Positions 44,157 through 52,486 of a stretch of 64,000 nt of DNA are shown here, piece after piece. A program made the position numbers and the translations under genes. The DNA lies in NCBI GenBank assembly GCA_905478665.1, contig CAJQJL010000035.1, positions 1 to 64,000 on the forward strand. The letters run 5' to 3'. Source of the stretch: an uncultured Flavobacteriales bacterium. GTDB taxonomy: Bacteria > Bacteroidota > Bacteroidia > Flavobacteriales_D > Crocinitomicaceae. Position 1 is the first letter of the stretch; each line of letters opens with the position of its first letter. The notes under the pieces are model-generated. The model was not told where the DNA came from. It saw nothing but the letters and a program-made list of their open reading frames with translations, and searched no databases.

Positions 44157-46028
44157 TTAATGAATAACGATCCTTTCAACCATTGATCCGTTTTCGTTTG
44201 AAACAGTTACGAGGTAGACACCAGAGCCACTGATTGAAAGATCAATAGTTGTTTCTGTTGAGACTTCCTTCGTCAAAATCAGTTTACCAGAAATGTCATT
44301 CACCGAAATAGAATTTGATGTGTAATTATCATCGGTAATTGTGATCACTGCATCCGATGGATTCGGGTAAATAGAAACACCTTGAAGTTGATGTTCGTCG
44401 ATCCCTTCTGGGTTCAAGATCAATCGTATGCCGTAGGCATTTCCGTTCGTATAGGATTGGTCATTTGGAATGTTGATTGCACTCGTACGCAAGGGCTGTT
44501 CAATTGTTAAGTCATCTTGAATAACAATAGGGTTCGCTCCTGCATTGCTAAAAAGTTGTATAGCGGCGTAATACGCTCCAGGGGATAATATACAGCCACT
44601 TGAATTAAGGTAAATATAACCCTGCGCTACGTCTACAGCCGTAATTTGGGTTGAACCTATTGAACATAGTGGGTTTATACCGTTCGACCAAAACTCTGTG
44701 CTGTCTATAAAACTTCCAAAAATCTCCCCTCCAGGAATGGTAGCTGTGTCAAGTAATATTTTCATTGCATAGACGTTGGGACTCTGTGTAAAATGATACT
44801 TTGTTGCCAGTACCATTCCGTCATCTCCCCCTAAAACGGAGTTAGTTCCAAAGGGTGTTTGAATAGGATTTGAGTATACCCCGATGCCGTCAACCGCATA
44901 TTCGGTCCATTGCCAGTCAGAAACCTGAAACTCATGTATTGCTTGATTGTCAGAAAAGTAGATCCCCCCTACTGTGTCAGACCCCGAGAAAACGGTATAT
45001 GTACCCGAATAATTATTAGGGCTAGGTAAACTTATCGGCAATGTACTTTCAACACTTACTAACGAGTCAGGTGCAATGAAGGGAATGACAAAATCTTCTG
45101 AATAAAATCCCAAATCAATACTCACTAGGACATTGGTTTGTGATAATGCTCCAGCGTTATAGACTGTTGCTCCTGCCTTGTAGTTGTTGTCGGCGTTCAT
45201 CGGGTCATGAATTCCATAATGTTGTCCACCATGATTTTCACCCGTGAACCAAGAAGCAATTATTCTCACATCATCATCAGGAAGGGTTGAAATCGAAATG
45301 TCATCAATATCCCAGAAATAGTGACTAGATCCAGAGGCATTTCCATCCCAGTTAAATTTCAATAAAATTGTGTTTCCTGCTGCTTCACCAGTTATATTGA
45401 TGGTCGATTCAAAGACATCACCCGTACTTCCGCAAGCGATCCCTTCTGGAGAATCAGCGTAGTTGTAAGGGGCGCCCCATGTAGCGCCATTGTCACTAGA
45501 AATAGAAACTGTAGTTTGATTTATTGGAGCACAACAAAACCGAAAAGCTTGTTCGAGGGTTAGTATGGCACTTGTTTGTCCAGTCAAGTCAATGGGAGGA
45601 GAAATCAATTCTCCGCTCAAAGAAACATAATTAGGGCTGATTGGAAAATTGACAGAATCAGAATCGAAAAGCATAAACCCATTTGTCGCAGTTGTTGAAG
45701 TAAACGGAGGTACTCCCGCAGACCATTCACCACTTGTCGTATAAAAACTATGCTTCCATACATTACCGTCTACACCACCCGTTGTCCATGTGCCGTTACT
45801 TGTCGTAAATGTTGGCCCTAGTGTGGATGAAGTCCCTGTTGAACCAATGTCAAAAGTTTCGTTCCATATAATACTTTTTGCGTTGTTGATACCACTTGTG
45901 GGTTTTGTGAAAACCTGAGAACTTTGTGGAGCGAATGATAATTCCTGATAAATAGGATGTTCTACCTGAGCTCCTACATTCCCGAGGCAAAAGACAAGGG
46001 TGAAAGTACAAATGAGTTGTGTTTTCAT
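44157..46028 (-). CDS. T9SS-secreted protein, paralog of its upstream neighbour
   Basis: Starting at the ATG at 46028 gives 623 residues with a signal peptide ending at NVGAQ; longer starts run back through a terminator and are rejected. An N-terminal jellyroll (MAM/choice-of-anchor J-like) domain has WNETFDIGST, TTGGVDGNVWKHSFYTTSGE, NFPISPNYVSLSGELISPP, FRFCCAP and SHYFWDIDDISIS. After CARDB-like Ig modules the protein ends in a type A sorting domain (GVSIYPNPSDAVITITDD ... GVYLVTVSNENGSMVERIVIH). It resembles the 46120-48219 product throughout and lies next to it, so it likely arose by tandem duplication. Confidence 0.88.
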   Translation of the reverse strand: MKTQLICTFTLVFCLGNVGAQVEHPIYQELSFAPQSSQVFTKPTSGINNAKSIIWNETFDIGSTGTSSTLGPTFTTSNGTWTTGGVDGNVWKHSFYTTSGEWSAGVPPFTSTTATNGFMLFDSDSVNFPISPNYVSLSGELISPPIDLTGQTSAILTLEQAFRFCCAPINQTTVSISSDNGATWGAPYNYADSPEGIACGSTGDVFESTINITGEAAGNTILLKFNWDGNASGSSHYFWDIDDISISTLPDDDVRIIASWFTGENHGGQHYGIHDPMNADNNYKAGATVYNAGALSQTNVLVSIDLGFYSEDFVIPFIAPDSLVSVESTLPISLPSPNNYSGTYTVFSGSDTVGGIYFSDNQAIHEFQVSDWQWTEYAVDGIGVYSNPIQTPFGTNSVLGGDDGMVLATKYHFTQSPNVYAMKILLDTATIPGGEIFGSFIDSTEFWSNGINPLCSIGSTQITAVDVAQGYIYLNSSGCILSPGAYYAAIQLFSNAGANPIVIQDDLTIEQPLRTSAINIPNDQSYTNGNAYGIRLILNPEGIDEHQLQGVSIYPNPSDAVITITDDNYTSNSISVNDISGKLILTKEVSTETTIDLSISGSGVYLVTVSNENGSMVERIVIH

Positions 46029-46065
46029 GGTATTAGTTGAGATGAACAAGGTACGAATTTTGACA

Positions 46066-46099
46066 TAAAAAAAGGGCCTCAGCATTGCTGAGACCCTTC
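46066..46099 (-). terminator. Strong terminator between the two T9SS paralogs
   Basis: On the minus strand AAGGGTCTCAGC pairs with GCTGAGGCCCTT around an AAT loop (one G-T pair), followed by seven Ts. It lies about 20 bases after the upstream gene's stop codon. Confidence 0.88.
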
Positions 46100-46119
46100 A
46101 ATATATACAAGTCTATTAT

Positions 46120-48219
46120 TTACTTGATCACTACGTTTTCAACCATAGATCCATACTTGTTAGCAACTTTAACCATATAGATTCCAGTTCCAACGATAGA
46201 TAAATCAATTGTTGTGTTCGAAGAAGCTTCCTTAGTAAGGATCACTTGTCCAAGCATATCATAAACAACGATCGTGTTAACGATGTTATTATCGTTTGTG
46301 ATAGTTACAAGACCTTCAGATGGGTTTGGATAAACAGAAACTCCTTCAAGAGAGTTCTCACCAAGAGATACAAGAGGATCAGATCCAGCTGCCACCTCGT
46401 CTCCGTTAGTAACACCATCATTATCGCAATCAGCAGCATTCCATGCAGCACTTGGCGGCTCAGTTGCGCTCGCTAATACGAAGCTACACATATCTGAAGG
46501 ATCAGTTCCATCACTAACCTCAGTTGCGTCAAGTACACCGTCACCATCTGTGTCACCACCACCAGTAGGACCGAATAACAAACGAACTCCAATTGCAGTA
46601 CCGTTTGTGTAAGTTTGGTCACCTGGGATGTAAATTACAGATGCAAGAGATGGCTGAGCAACAGTTTCATCATCACGAACAACGATATCAGCAGAGTTAC
46701 CATTACTGTACAATTCAACAGCAGCATACACAGTACCTGGGTTCAATGTAGGAGGTGTTGTAAAGTAAAGATCTTTGTAACCAGCAGTAACGTCAGCAGC
46801 AGTAACTGTAACAGCACCTGCAGATCCATCAGTTTGGAAAAGAGAAGTCATATCATCTGCCAAAACAGTAGAAGTATCCTTGATAGATCCGTAAATTTCT
46901 CCACCAGCAACTGTACCAGTACCAAGGATCACACGAATACCAATTGGCTGACAAGCTGCTTTAATGCTGTACATTCCTGCAAGAACTAAACCGTCTTCAC
47001 CACCCGTAAAAGAGTTTGTTCCAATAGAACCAATGATAACATTCTGTGTGTAAACATCGATACCATCCATTGAGTACTCAGAAACCAATCCACTTGTAGA
47101 TGATTCCGTTACTTCAAATTCTCTTGTTCCAACGTTGTCTACTGGATTCGTATCCGTAGCATCCATCGTTGCAGTATGAGTACCTGTGTAAGTACCAACT
47201 GACAATGAAAGTGTTTCAGTTTGCTCGATATTTACAGTTGAGTCTGGCTCTAACAATGCATCAGTTCCAGTAGAACTGAATGTTGAAGCTCCAGTATAAT
47301 CATCAACTGTAGTAACGTTTGTTGCATTAGTTGCACCAAAGTTATAAACCTGAGTACCAACGAACCAATCAGAATCAACTTGATCAGATGGGTTACGACC
47401 ATACTCGATACCTCCATTGTTTACACCAGAAATCCATGATGCAGTAACTTGAATATCATCCGTTGGAAGACTTGAGATACAAACATCATCAAAGTTCCAG
47501 TAGTAGTGTGAACTACCTGATAATACACCATCCCAAGTAAACTTGAGATTAATAATGTTTCCAGCTGCTACACCTGAGATGTTTGCAAACTGAACATAGC
47601 TGCTTCCATTTGTTGTGAAGAAATCATCATTTGCAGCTGTTGCATTCAACAAATCGTAAGGAGCAGACCAAGTTGATCCACCATCTGTAGATACTTGTAC
47701 ATTGATATCATGTGTACCTGTACAGCAGAAACGGAAATCTTGCTCAATTGATAATAAAGCACTTGCTTCACCTGTCAAATCAATAGCTGGTGAAATCAAC
47801 TCACCTGTTAAAGGTGTGTAGTTCGGGCTAATTGGGAAGTTCACAGAATCAGCATCGAAAAGCATGAAACCATCAGCAGCGGAAGTAGGAGCAAACGCAG
47901 CTGTTCCTGTAGACCATTCTCCACTAGTTGTATAGTAACTGTGCTTCCAAACACCACCATCTACACCACCAGTTGACCAAACTCCGTTTGAAGTTGTAAA
48001 TGTAGGGCCTGGTGTTGATGCACCGCCTGGAGTAGATCCAATATCAAATGTCTCTGTCCAAACCGCAGCTTTTTGAGTAACACCATTTGTCACAGGCTTT
48101 CCGCTTGTCATTTTTGGTGTTGCTTCTCCTAGCTTATATGCTGGGTGCGCCAAGTTCTGTGCAAAAGCACCACTCATTGCAAAGCCCGTAAGGAAAAGAC
48201 TTAAGTAGATTTTTTTCAT
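46120..48219 (-). CDS. T9SS-secreted protein with thrombospondin type 3-like repeats
   Basis: The 699-residue protein has a signal peptide ending at GAFAQ. The N-terminal jellyroll domain matches that of its downstream paralog (WTETFDIGST, STGGVDGGVWKHSYYTTSGE, NFPISPNYTPLTGELISPA, FRFCCTG, SHYYWNFDDVCIS). Near 575-640 it has calcium-binding thrombospondin type 3-like motifs that the paralog lacks (DTDGDGVLDATEVSDGTDP; DCDNDGVTNGDEVAAGSDP). A type A sorting domain ends it (GVSVYPNPSEGLVTITND ... GIYMVKVANKYGSMVENVVIK). A near-ideal promoter and a strong terminator suggest high expression as a single gene. Confidence 0.9.
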   Translation of the reverse strand: MKKIYLSLFLTGFAMSGAFAQNLAHPAYKLGEATPKMTSGKPVTNGVTQKAAVWTETFDIGSTPGGASTPGPTFTTSNGVWSTGGVDGGVWKHSYYTTSGEWSTGTAAFAPTSAADGFMLFDADSVNFPISPNYTPLTGELISPAIDLTGEASALLSIEQDFRFCCTGTHDINVQVSTDGGSTWSAPYDLLNATAANDDFFTTNGSSYVQFANISGVAAGNIINLKFTWDGVLSGSSHYYWNFDDVCISSLPTDDIQVTASWISGVNNGGIEYGRNPSDQVDSDWFVGTQVYNFGATNATNVTTVDDYTGASTFSSTGTDALLEPDSTVNIEQTETLSLSVGTYTGTHTATMDATDTNPVDNVGTREFEVTESSTSGLVSEYSMDGIDVYTQNVIIGSIGTNSFTGGEDGLVLAGMYSIKAACQPIGIRVILGTGTVAGGEIYGSIKDTSTVLADDMTSLFQTDGSAGAVTVTAADVTAGYKDLYFTTPPTLNPGTVYAAVELYSNGNSADIVVRDDETVAQPSLASVIYIPGDQTYTNGTAIGVRLLFGPTGGGDTDGDGVLDATEVSDGTDPSDMCSFVLASATEPPSAAWNAADCDNDGVTNGDEVAAGSDPLVSLGENSLEGVSVYPNPSEGLVTITNDNNIVNTIVVYDMLGQVILTKEASSNTTIDLSIVGTGIYMVKVANKYGSMVENVVIK

Positions 48220-48243
48220 AATTTATTTTTGTTTTAAGTGTTA

Positions 48244-48273
48244 CAAATATACAGGAATCAACGTATTCTACAA
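48244..48273 (-). promoter_or_regulatory. Promoter TTG-N19-TATATTTG for the T9SS paralog
   Basis: On the minus strand TTG at 48273-48271 and TATATTTG at 48251-48244 are 19 bases apart, matching the Bacteroidota -33/-7 pattern. The -7 box ends 24 bases before the ATG. Confidence 0.65.
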
Positions 48274-48294
48274 TAACTGTCAAATCTTCTATCG

Positions 48295-49065
48295 CTAACA
48301 ATCCTTCAAGAAGGGCAATTTTTCACGAGTTTGTTGTAAATTTTGATGTTTCATAACAATTGTCGCAGTCGTTTCCTTATTTTTCACAAGCGAAGTTACA
48401 TTTCCAAGTGCATCAACAACTTGCGAGTCGCCACTATACACTAAATCTTTTGCATCCTTCCCAACGCGATTTACGCCAACAACATAGCATTGGTTTTCAA
48501 TCGCACGAGCCGCCAGCAGGGCATTCCAGTGCATTGACCGTTTCTCTGGCCAATTGGCAACATACAGTAGAACGTCATATGCGGGCAGTTGGTTGGGAGC
48601 AATACGATTTCTTGAAATTTCAGGAAAGCGTAGGTCATAGCAAATTTGCAACTGAAACTTCCAACCAGCGTATTCGACAATGGATTCAGAAGTGCCAGAC
48701 GCAAAAAATAGGTCTTCATTGGCAAGTCCAAATGTTTTACGTTTATCATAGAAAGAGAGTCTTCCGTTCGGTTCTGCAAATACACCACGGTTAAAAACGT
48801 GATCTCCATCTCTGATAATAAGAGAGGAATAAATCGCTGCTTGTTTTTCTTGCGCAATCTTTCGAAGCCATTGAATGCTTAAACTTTCTTCTGCACCTTC
48901 GGCGAGTTGCTCTGTGTTCATGGAAAATCCCGTATTGAACATTTCGGGTAAAACGATGAGGTCTGTGTCAACGCCTTTTAGTAGTTTTTCATAGTTTGAA
49001 AAATTGGCGACTTTATCTTCCCAGAGTTGATTAGCTTGAACGAGCGTAACCTTTAAATCTTGCAT
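48295..49065 (-). CDS. Nitrilase-family omega-amidase (YafV-like)
   Basis: The 256-residue carbon-nitrogen hydrolase has the Glu-Lys-Cys triad: Glu in LIVLPEMFNTGF near 41, Lys in FYDKRKTFGLANE near 108, Cys in LQICYDLRFPEISRN near 142. The overall length and the MFNTGFS and RSMHWNALLAARAIENQCYV segments fit the YafV/omega-amidase group, which hydrolyses 2-oxo-glutaramate or related omega-amides. Its start overlaps the end of an aminotransferase gene by 13 bases, the classic pairing of transaminase and omega-amidase. Confidence 0.9.
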   Translation of the reverse strand: MQDLKVTLVQANQLWEDKVANFSNYEKLLKGVDTDLIVLPEMFNTGFSMNTEQLAEGAEESLSIQWLRKIAQEKQAAIYSSLIIRDGDHVFNRGVFAEPNGRLSFYDKRKTFGLANEDLFFASGTSESIVEYAGWKFQLQICYDLRFPEISRNRIAPNQLPAYDVLLYVANWPEKRSMHWNALLAARAIENQCYVVGVNRVGKDAKDLVYSGDSQVVDALGNVTSLVKNKETTATIVMKHQNLQQTREKLPFLKDC

Positions 49066-50180
49066 AGTCTCTCAGTTGCTTGGATAAGTGTTTGTTCATC
49101 TTTTGCAAAACAAAAACGAATAATTTTTCGATCGTCACCATCTGCATTGAAAACGGAAATAGGAATTGCAGCAACACCATATTCGGTCGTCAGTTGCTTG
49201 CAGAATTCAACATCGTCCAATTGGGAGATGGCAGAATAATCTACCGTTTGGAAATAAGTTCCTTCACAAGGAAGAAGCTTGAATCGTGAAGAGCGCATTA
49301 AGTTTCTAAAAAGGTCTCTCTTTTCTTTGTAGAAGGCTCCCAGTTCAGTTACGTCTGTGTGCTCTAAGTATTTTGCAAGTGCAGCCTGAGCAACACTGTT
49401 GACGGAAAACACGTTGAATTGATGGACCTTTTTAATCTCTTCCATTAGTGATTCAGGAGCAACAGCATATCCAATTTTCCAACCCGTAATATGGAACGTT
49501 TTTCCAAAGGAAGAAACAACTACAGAACGATCACGTAGCACGGAACTTTCATGTGCCGAAAGATGTTTTGACTCAAAAGAAATAAATTCATAAACCTCAT
49601 CGGAAAGTACAAGTAAGCGGTCATTTTTCTTAACGAGTGTTTCGAGCTTTTCCATATCAGAAGCAGCCCACACACGACCAGAAGGATTGTGCGGATTGTT
49701 CGTGATGATCATTCTTGTTGACTGATTTACGGATTTTTCAATTACATCCCAATTGGGAAGAAAGTCTTCATTAAGGGAAATTCGAATGGGGATTCCTCCC
49801 GCCAGAATAATTGCTGGTTCGTAGCAATCATAACTGGGGTCAAGAATAATTACCTCATCTCCCTTGTTCACCAATGCGAGTATGGTTGTGAAAATGGCTT
49901 GGGTGGCGCCAGCCGTAATTAACAATTCTTCAGAAGGAGAAACCTTTCTGGTATAGTTCTTTTCTATTAAGGCTGAGACTTGTGTTAGTAGTGATGGTGA
50001 TCCAGCCATGGGCATGTATTGATGTACATTTTCATCAACTTGTTCTTTCAGAATCGAGATGAGTTTAGGATCAACGGGAAAGTTAGGAAACCCTTGAGAA
50101 AGATTGATTGCACCAGAATCGGCTGCCAATTTTGACATTGTCGTAAAAATAGTCGTGCCTATATTGGGAAGCTTGGACAT
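49053..50180 (-). CDS. PLP-dependent aminotransferase (methionine/kynurenine/glutamine type)
   Basis: From the ATG at 50180 the enzyme has 375 residues, starting MSKLPNIGTTIFTTMSKLA. Fold type I class I motifs: INLSQGFPNFPVDPKLI, AGATQAIFTTILAL, NNPHNPSGRVW, LSDEVYEFISF, and the PLP lysine in SSFGKTFHITGWKIGYA near 225; a C-terminal Arg in IIRFCFAKD binds the substrate carboxylate. It is closest to YbdL-type methionine aminotransferase and kynurenine aminotransferase/glutamine transaminase K. The overlapping downstream omega-amidase supports glutamine as amino donor. An upstream ATG at 50231 is rejected because the family begins at the later one. Confidence 0.92.
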   Translation of the reverse strand: MSKLPNIGTTIFTTMSKLAADSGAINLSQGFPNFPVDPKLISILKEQVDENVHQYMPMAGSPSLLTQVSALIEKNYTRKVSPSEELLITAGATQAIFTTILALVNKGDEVIILDPSYDCYEPAIILAGGIPIRISLNEDFLPNWDVIEKSVNQSTRMIITNNPHNPSGRVWAASDMEKLETLVKKNDRLLVLSDEVYEFISFESKHLSAHESSVLRDRSVVVSSFGKTFHITGWKIGYAVAPESLMEEIKKVHQFNVFSVNSVAQAALAKYLEHTDVTELGAFYKEKRDLFRNLMRSSRFKLLPCEGTYFQTVDYSAISQLDDVEFCKQLTTEYGVAAIPISVFNADGDDRKIIRFCFAKDEQTLIQATERLCKI

Positions 50181-50219
50181 AGTTCTTTTTGGATAAAAAT
50201 AGCACAAAATAAATTCGCT

Positions 50220-50250
50220 TTTGACTTTCACCGAAAATGCCGTAATATTG
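50220..50250 (+). promoter_or_regulatory. Promoter TTTG-N19-TAATATTG
   Basis: TTTG at 50220-50223 and TAATATTG at 50243-50250 (one base from TAnnTTTG) are 19 bases apart and lie 20 bases before the ATG at 50271. The site faces away from the divergent aminotransferase gene. Confidence 0.55.
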
Positions 50251-50270
50251 CGTAGAATAAAACGATAGTT

Positions 50271-50696
50271 ATGAAAAATATATTGACGTTTATCACACTA
50301 CTTACGATTTGTGCACTTACCACAAATATTTATGCGCAAGAGAAAAAGAATATCCGTAAAGAAGTGCGTATGGAAGATGAAAATGGTGTAAAAACCTTAT
50401 ATGTCACTCTAACGGAGGACGGAAAGGTTACGGAAGAAGTGTATACTGGAGAAGAAGCGGAGACTAAGCTTGCCGAAATGATGGACGGACGAGGAAAGAC
50501 GGATGAAATAAAGAAGGAGATTGAAGTTGAAATAATTGACGGGGAAAAAGTCGTGACGATCATTACAAGTCGTAAAGGTAAAATGCGAAAAGAGGTTTAT
50601 ACAGGAAAAGATGCAGAGGCTAAATTAGAAGAACTCAAGGAAGCGAAGGGAGCAAGTCAAATGAAGGTCGAAACCAAGCAGATTGAAGAAAAATAA
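50271..50696 (+). CDS. Small charged secreted protein with an internal repeat
   Basis: The 141-residue protein has a signal peptide ending at TNIYAQ. The mature part is very rich in Lys and Glu and contains two copies of a motif (EEVYTGEEAETKLAEM and KEVYTGKDAEAKLEEL) about 50 residues apart, each preceded by a short beta pair (TLTEDGKVT, TSRKGKMR). No family recognised; periplasmic location is inferred. It has its own promoter and terminator. Confidence 0.75.
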   Translation: MKNILTFITLLTICALTTNIYAQEKKNIRKEVRMEDENGVKTLYVTLTEDGKVTEEVYTGEEAETKLAEMMDGRGKTDEIKKEIEVEIIDGEKVVTIITSRKGKMRKEVYTGKDAEAKLEELKEAKGASQMKVETKQIEEK

Positions 50697-50720
50697 GCAA
50701 TAGAGAATTAAAAAATTAAA

Positions 50721-50752
50721 GACCATCTGCTTAGCGGATGGTTTTTTGTTTT
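50721..50752 (+). terminator. Terminator after the small charged protein gene
   Basis: ACCATCTGC pairs with GCGGATGGT around a short TTA loop, with a G-T pair, followed by TTTTTTGTTTT. It lies about 25 bases after the stop. Confidence 0.85.
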
Positions 50753-50825
50753 AAAAGAGTTGATCTCAAGATCGGGAAGGACAACAAGATGTTGTTGGCT
50801 CAATCGAGTCAGGTATAAATTTTCT

Positions 50826-50833
50826 TACTTTTG
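50826..50833 (+). promoter_or_regulatory. -7 element TACTTTTG directly before a lipoprotein gene
   Basis: TACTTTTG matches TAnnTTTG and ends 4 bases before the ATG at 50838. It argues for that ATG over a start at 50760. Confidence 0.45.
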
Positions 50834-50837
50834 CCAT

Positions 50838-51092
50838 ATGTATAGATACGCCTTGATAATTCTTCTTATTTGCGCTTCGTGTTCATCAAAAGACGAACAG
50901 TTTTGCGAATGCCTTTCCGCTGGGGAAAACCTGAATAAGGAAACACAGCAATTTTTTGACAAAGCTCCAACAGATGAGGATCAGAAAAGAATACAAGAGC
51001 TTAAGAAGCTGAAGAACGACGCATGTAAAAACTACACAGAAATGGGCGGTGATGAAATGCGGAAGCGTAAAAAAGACTGCGAAAACGAATAA
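50838..51092 (+). CDS. Small lipoprotein of unknown function
   Basis: Starting from the ATG at 50838 gives 84 residues with a lipoprotein-type start (MYRYALIILLICASCSSKDE, acylated Cys at 15). Conserved-looking Cys residues follow (FCECLSAGENLN, DACKNYTEMGG, KKDCENE), together with a helical KRIQELKKLK segment. The frame is open upstream to 50760, but no signal peptide would then be at the N-terminus. It converges with hemL. Confidence 0.7.
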   Translation: MYRYALIILLICASCSSKDEQFCECLSAGENLNKETQQFFDKAPTDEDQKRIQELKKLKNDACKNYTEMGGDEMRKRKKDCENE

Positions 51093-51118
51093 AGCCTTCG
51101 CATGATTTCTTGCCTAAA

Positions 51119-52435
51119 TCAGTCGGCAAAAACCAAATCTAAAGATTCACAAAAAGCATTCGCTGCAATTTTTAAGTGCTCTTTTGTGTGTGCCTTAGAA
51201 ATGAAACCAACCTCATAGCCACTTGGCCCCAAATACACTCCTCGATCGAGAAGAGCGCTAAACAAATCACTGAACTGAGACATGTCTCCATCAATTTGAT
51301 CTGCACGTTGGATGCGTTTTTTCCCTGCAAATGACAACCAGAAAATGGAGCCAATTGTGATCATTTCAAAATCATAGCCCTTTGATGATGCATGTGCGTT
51401 AACGAGATTTACGAAATAGCCAGTTCGGTCCTCTTGGTCTTCGTAAAAACCGTCTTTTGCACATTCCGTCAATTGAGCGATGCCCGCAGCCATTGCAACT
51501 GGATTTCCCGATAATGTCCCTGCTTGATAAACAGGTCCGTCTGGTGATACACAAGCCATAATTTCGGTTTTTGCACCGTACGCTCCAACAGGGAGTCCGC
51601 CACCAATGATTTTACCGTAGGTAACGATGTCTGGCGTGATTCCAAAATAAGCTGCCGCGCCATTAAATCCAACGCGGAATCCTGAGATTACCTCGTCGAA
51701 AAAGAGCAAAGCTCCGTATTCGCTACATAAGTTTCGAAGTTCCAATAAAAAGGCTTTGTCTTGCAGGAGTAATCCATTATTTGCAGGAATCGGTTCTATA
51801 ATTGCACAAGCAAGGTCTTTCGCATTTTCAGCAAAACAAGCTCTCAATGCCTCAATATCATTTAGTGGAAGGACAAGTGTCTCATTGGCATATTCTTCAG
51901 GAACACCTGCACTTGATGACGTTCCAAATGTTACCAATCCGCTTCCTGCTTTCACAAGCATTGAGTCAACATGTCCATGGTAACACCCTTCAAATTTGAG
52001 CACTTTTTTGCGATTTGTATATCCTCTAGCAAGTCGTAATGCAGACATTACTGCCTCTGTTCCAGAGCTTACAAATCGAATTTTATCAATAAAAGGATTG
52101 CGTGAAAGAATCAGCTCGGCCAATTCATTTTCCAAGACAGTCGGCGCCCCGAAACTTGCGCCATTCTGCAGCGCAGCAACAATTTTGGTGTAGACTGCGG
52201 GGTGATTGTGACCAAGAATTAAAGGCCCCCAACTGCAGCAGAAATCAATGAACTTATTTCCGTCTTCGTCCCAAACGAAACATCCATCGCCTTTTTTCAT
52301 AAAAATCGGAGACCCTTCTACAGATTTAAATGCTCGCACAGGCGAATTTACTCCTCCAGGGAAGTACGTTTTCGCTTTTTCGAATAGTGCGTTAGAATTG
52401 GTTCGTTGAATCTTCGTTTTTGTTTCCATGTTCAT
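51119..52435 (-). CDS. hemL: Glutamate-1-semialdehyde 2,1-aminomutase
   Basis: The 438-residue PLP enzyme makes 5-aminolevulinate for tetrapyrrole synthesis. Motifs: FPGGVNSPVRAFKSVEG near 30, SSGTEAVMSALRLARGYTNR near 125, IIEPIPANNGLL, FDEVISGFRVGFNGA, and the PLP lysine in VTYGKIIGGGLPVGAYGA near 275. Length is normal. On the minus strand TACTTTTG at 52450-52457 is a -7 match 14 bases before the ATG. Other heme genes are not in the window. Confidence 0.96.
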   Translation of the reverse strand: MNMETKTKIQRTNSNALFEKAKTYFPGGVNSPVRAFKSVEGSPIFMKKGDGCFVWDEDGNKFIDFCCSWGPLILGHNHPAVYTKIVAALQNGASFGAPTVLENELAELILSRNPFIDKIRFVSSGTEAVMSALRLARGYTNRKKVLKFEGCYHGHVDSMLVKAGSGLVTFGTSSSAGVPEEYANETLVLPLNDIEALRACFAENAKDLACAIIEPIPANNGLLLQDKAFLLELRNLCSEYGALLFFDEVISGFRVGFNGAAAYFGITPDIVTYGKIIGGGLPVGAYGAKTEIMACVSPDGPVYQAGTLSGNPVAMAAGIAQLTECAKDGFYEDQEDRTGYFVNLVNAHASSKGYDFEMITIGSIFWLSFAGKKRIQRADQIDGDMSQFSDLFSALLDRGVYLGPSGYEVGFISKAHTKEHLKIAANAFCESLDLVFAD

Positions 52436-52449
52436 TGAAATTTGCAGGG

Positions 52450-52457
52450 CAAAAGTA
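52450..52457 (-). promoter_or_regulatory. -7 element TACTTTTG before hemL
   Basis: Read on the minus strand, TACTTTTG matches TAnnTTTG and lies 14 bases before the hemL ATG. No clear -33 TTG is present at the expected distance. Confidence 0.4.
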
Positions 52458-52486
52458 CACTTTATCTTGAATAATAGAAGGCCAGT

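Noticed and set aside
46029-46085. Longer start for the downstream T9SS paralog
   Set aside because: It would place coding sequence in the strong terminator and put residues before the signal peptide.
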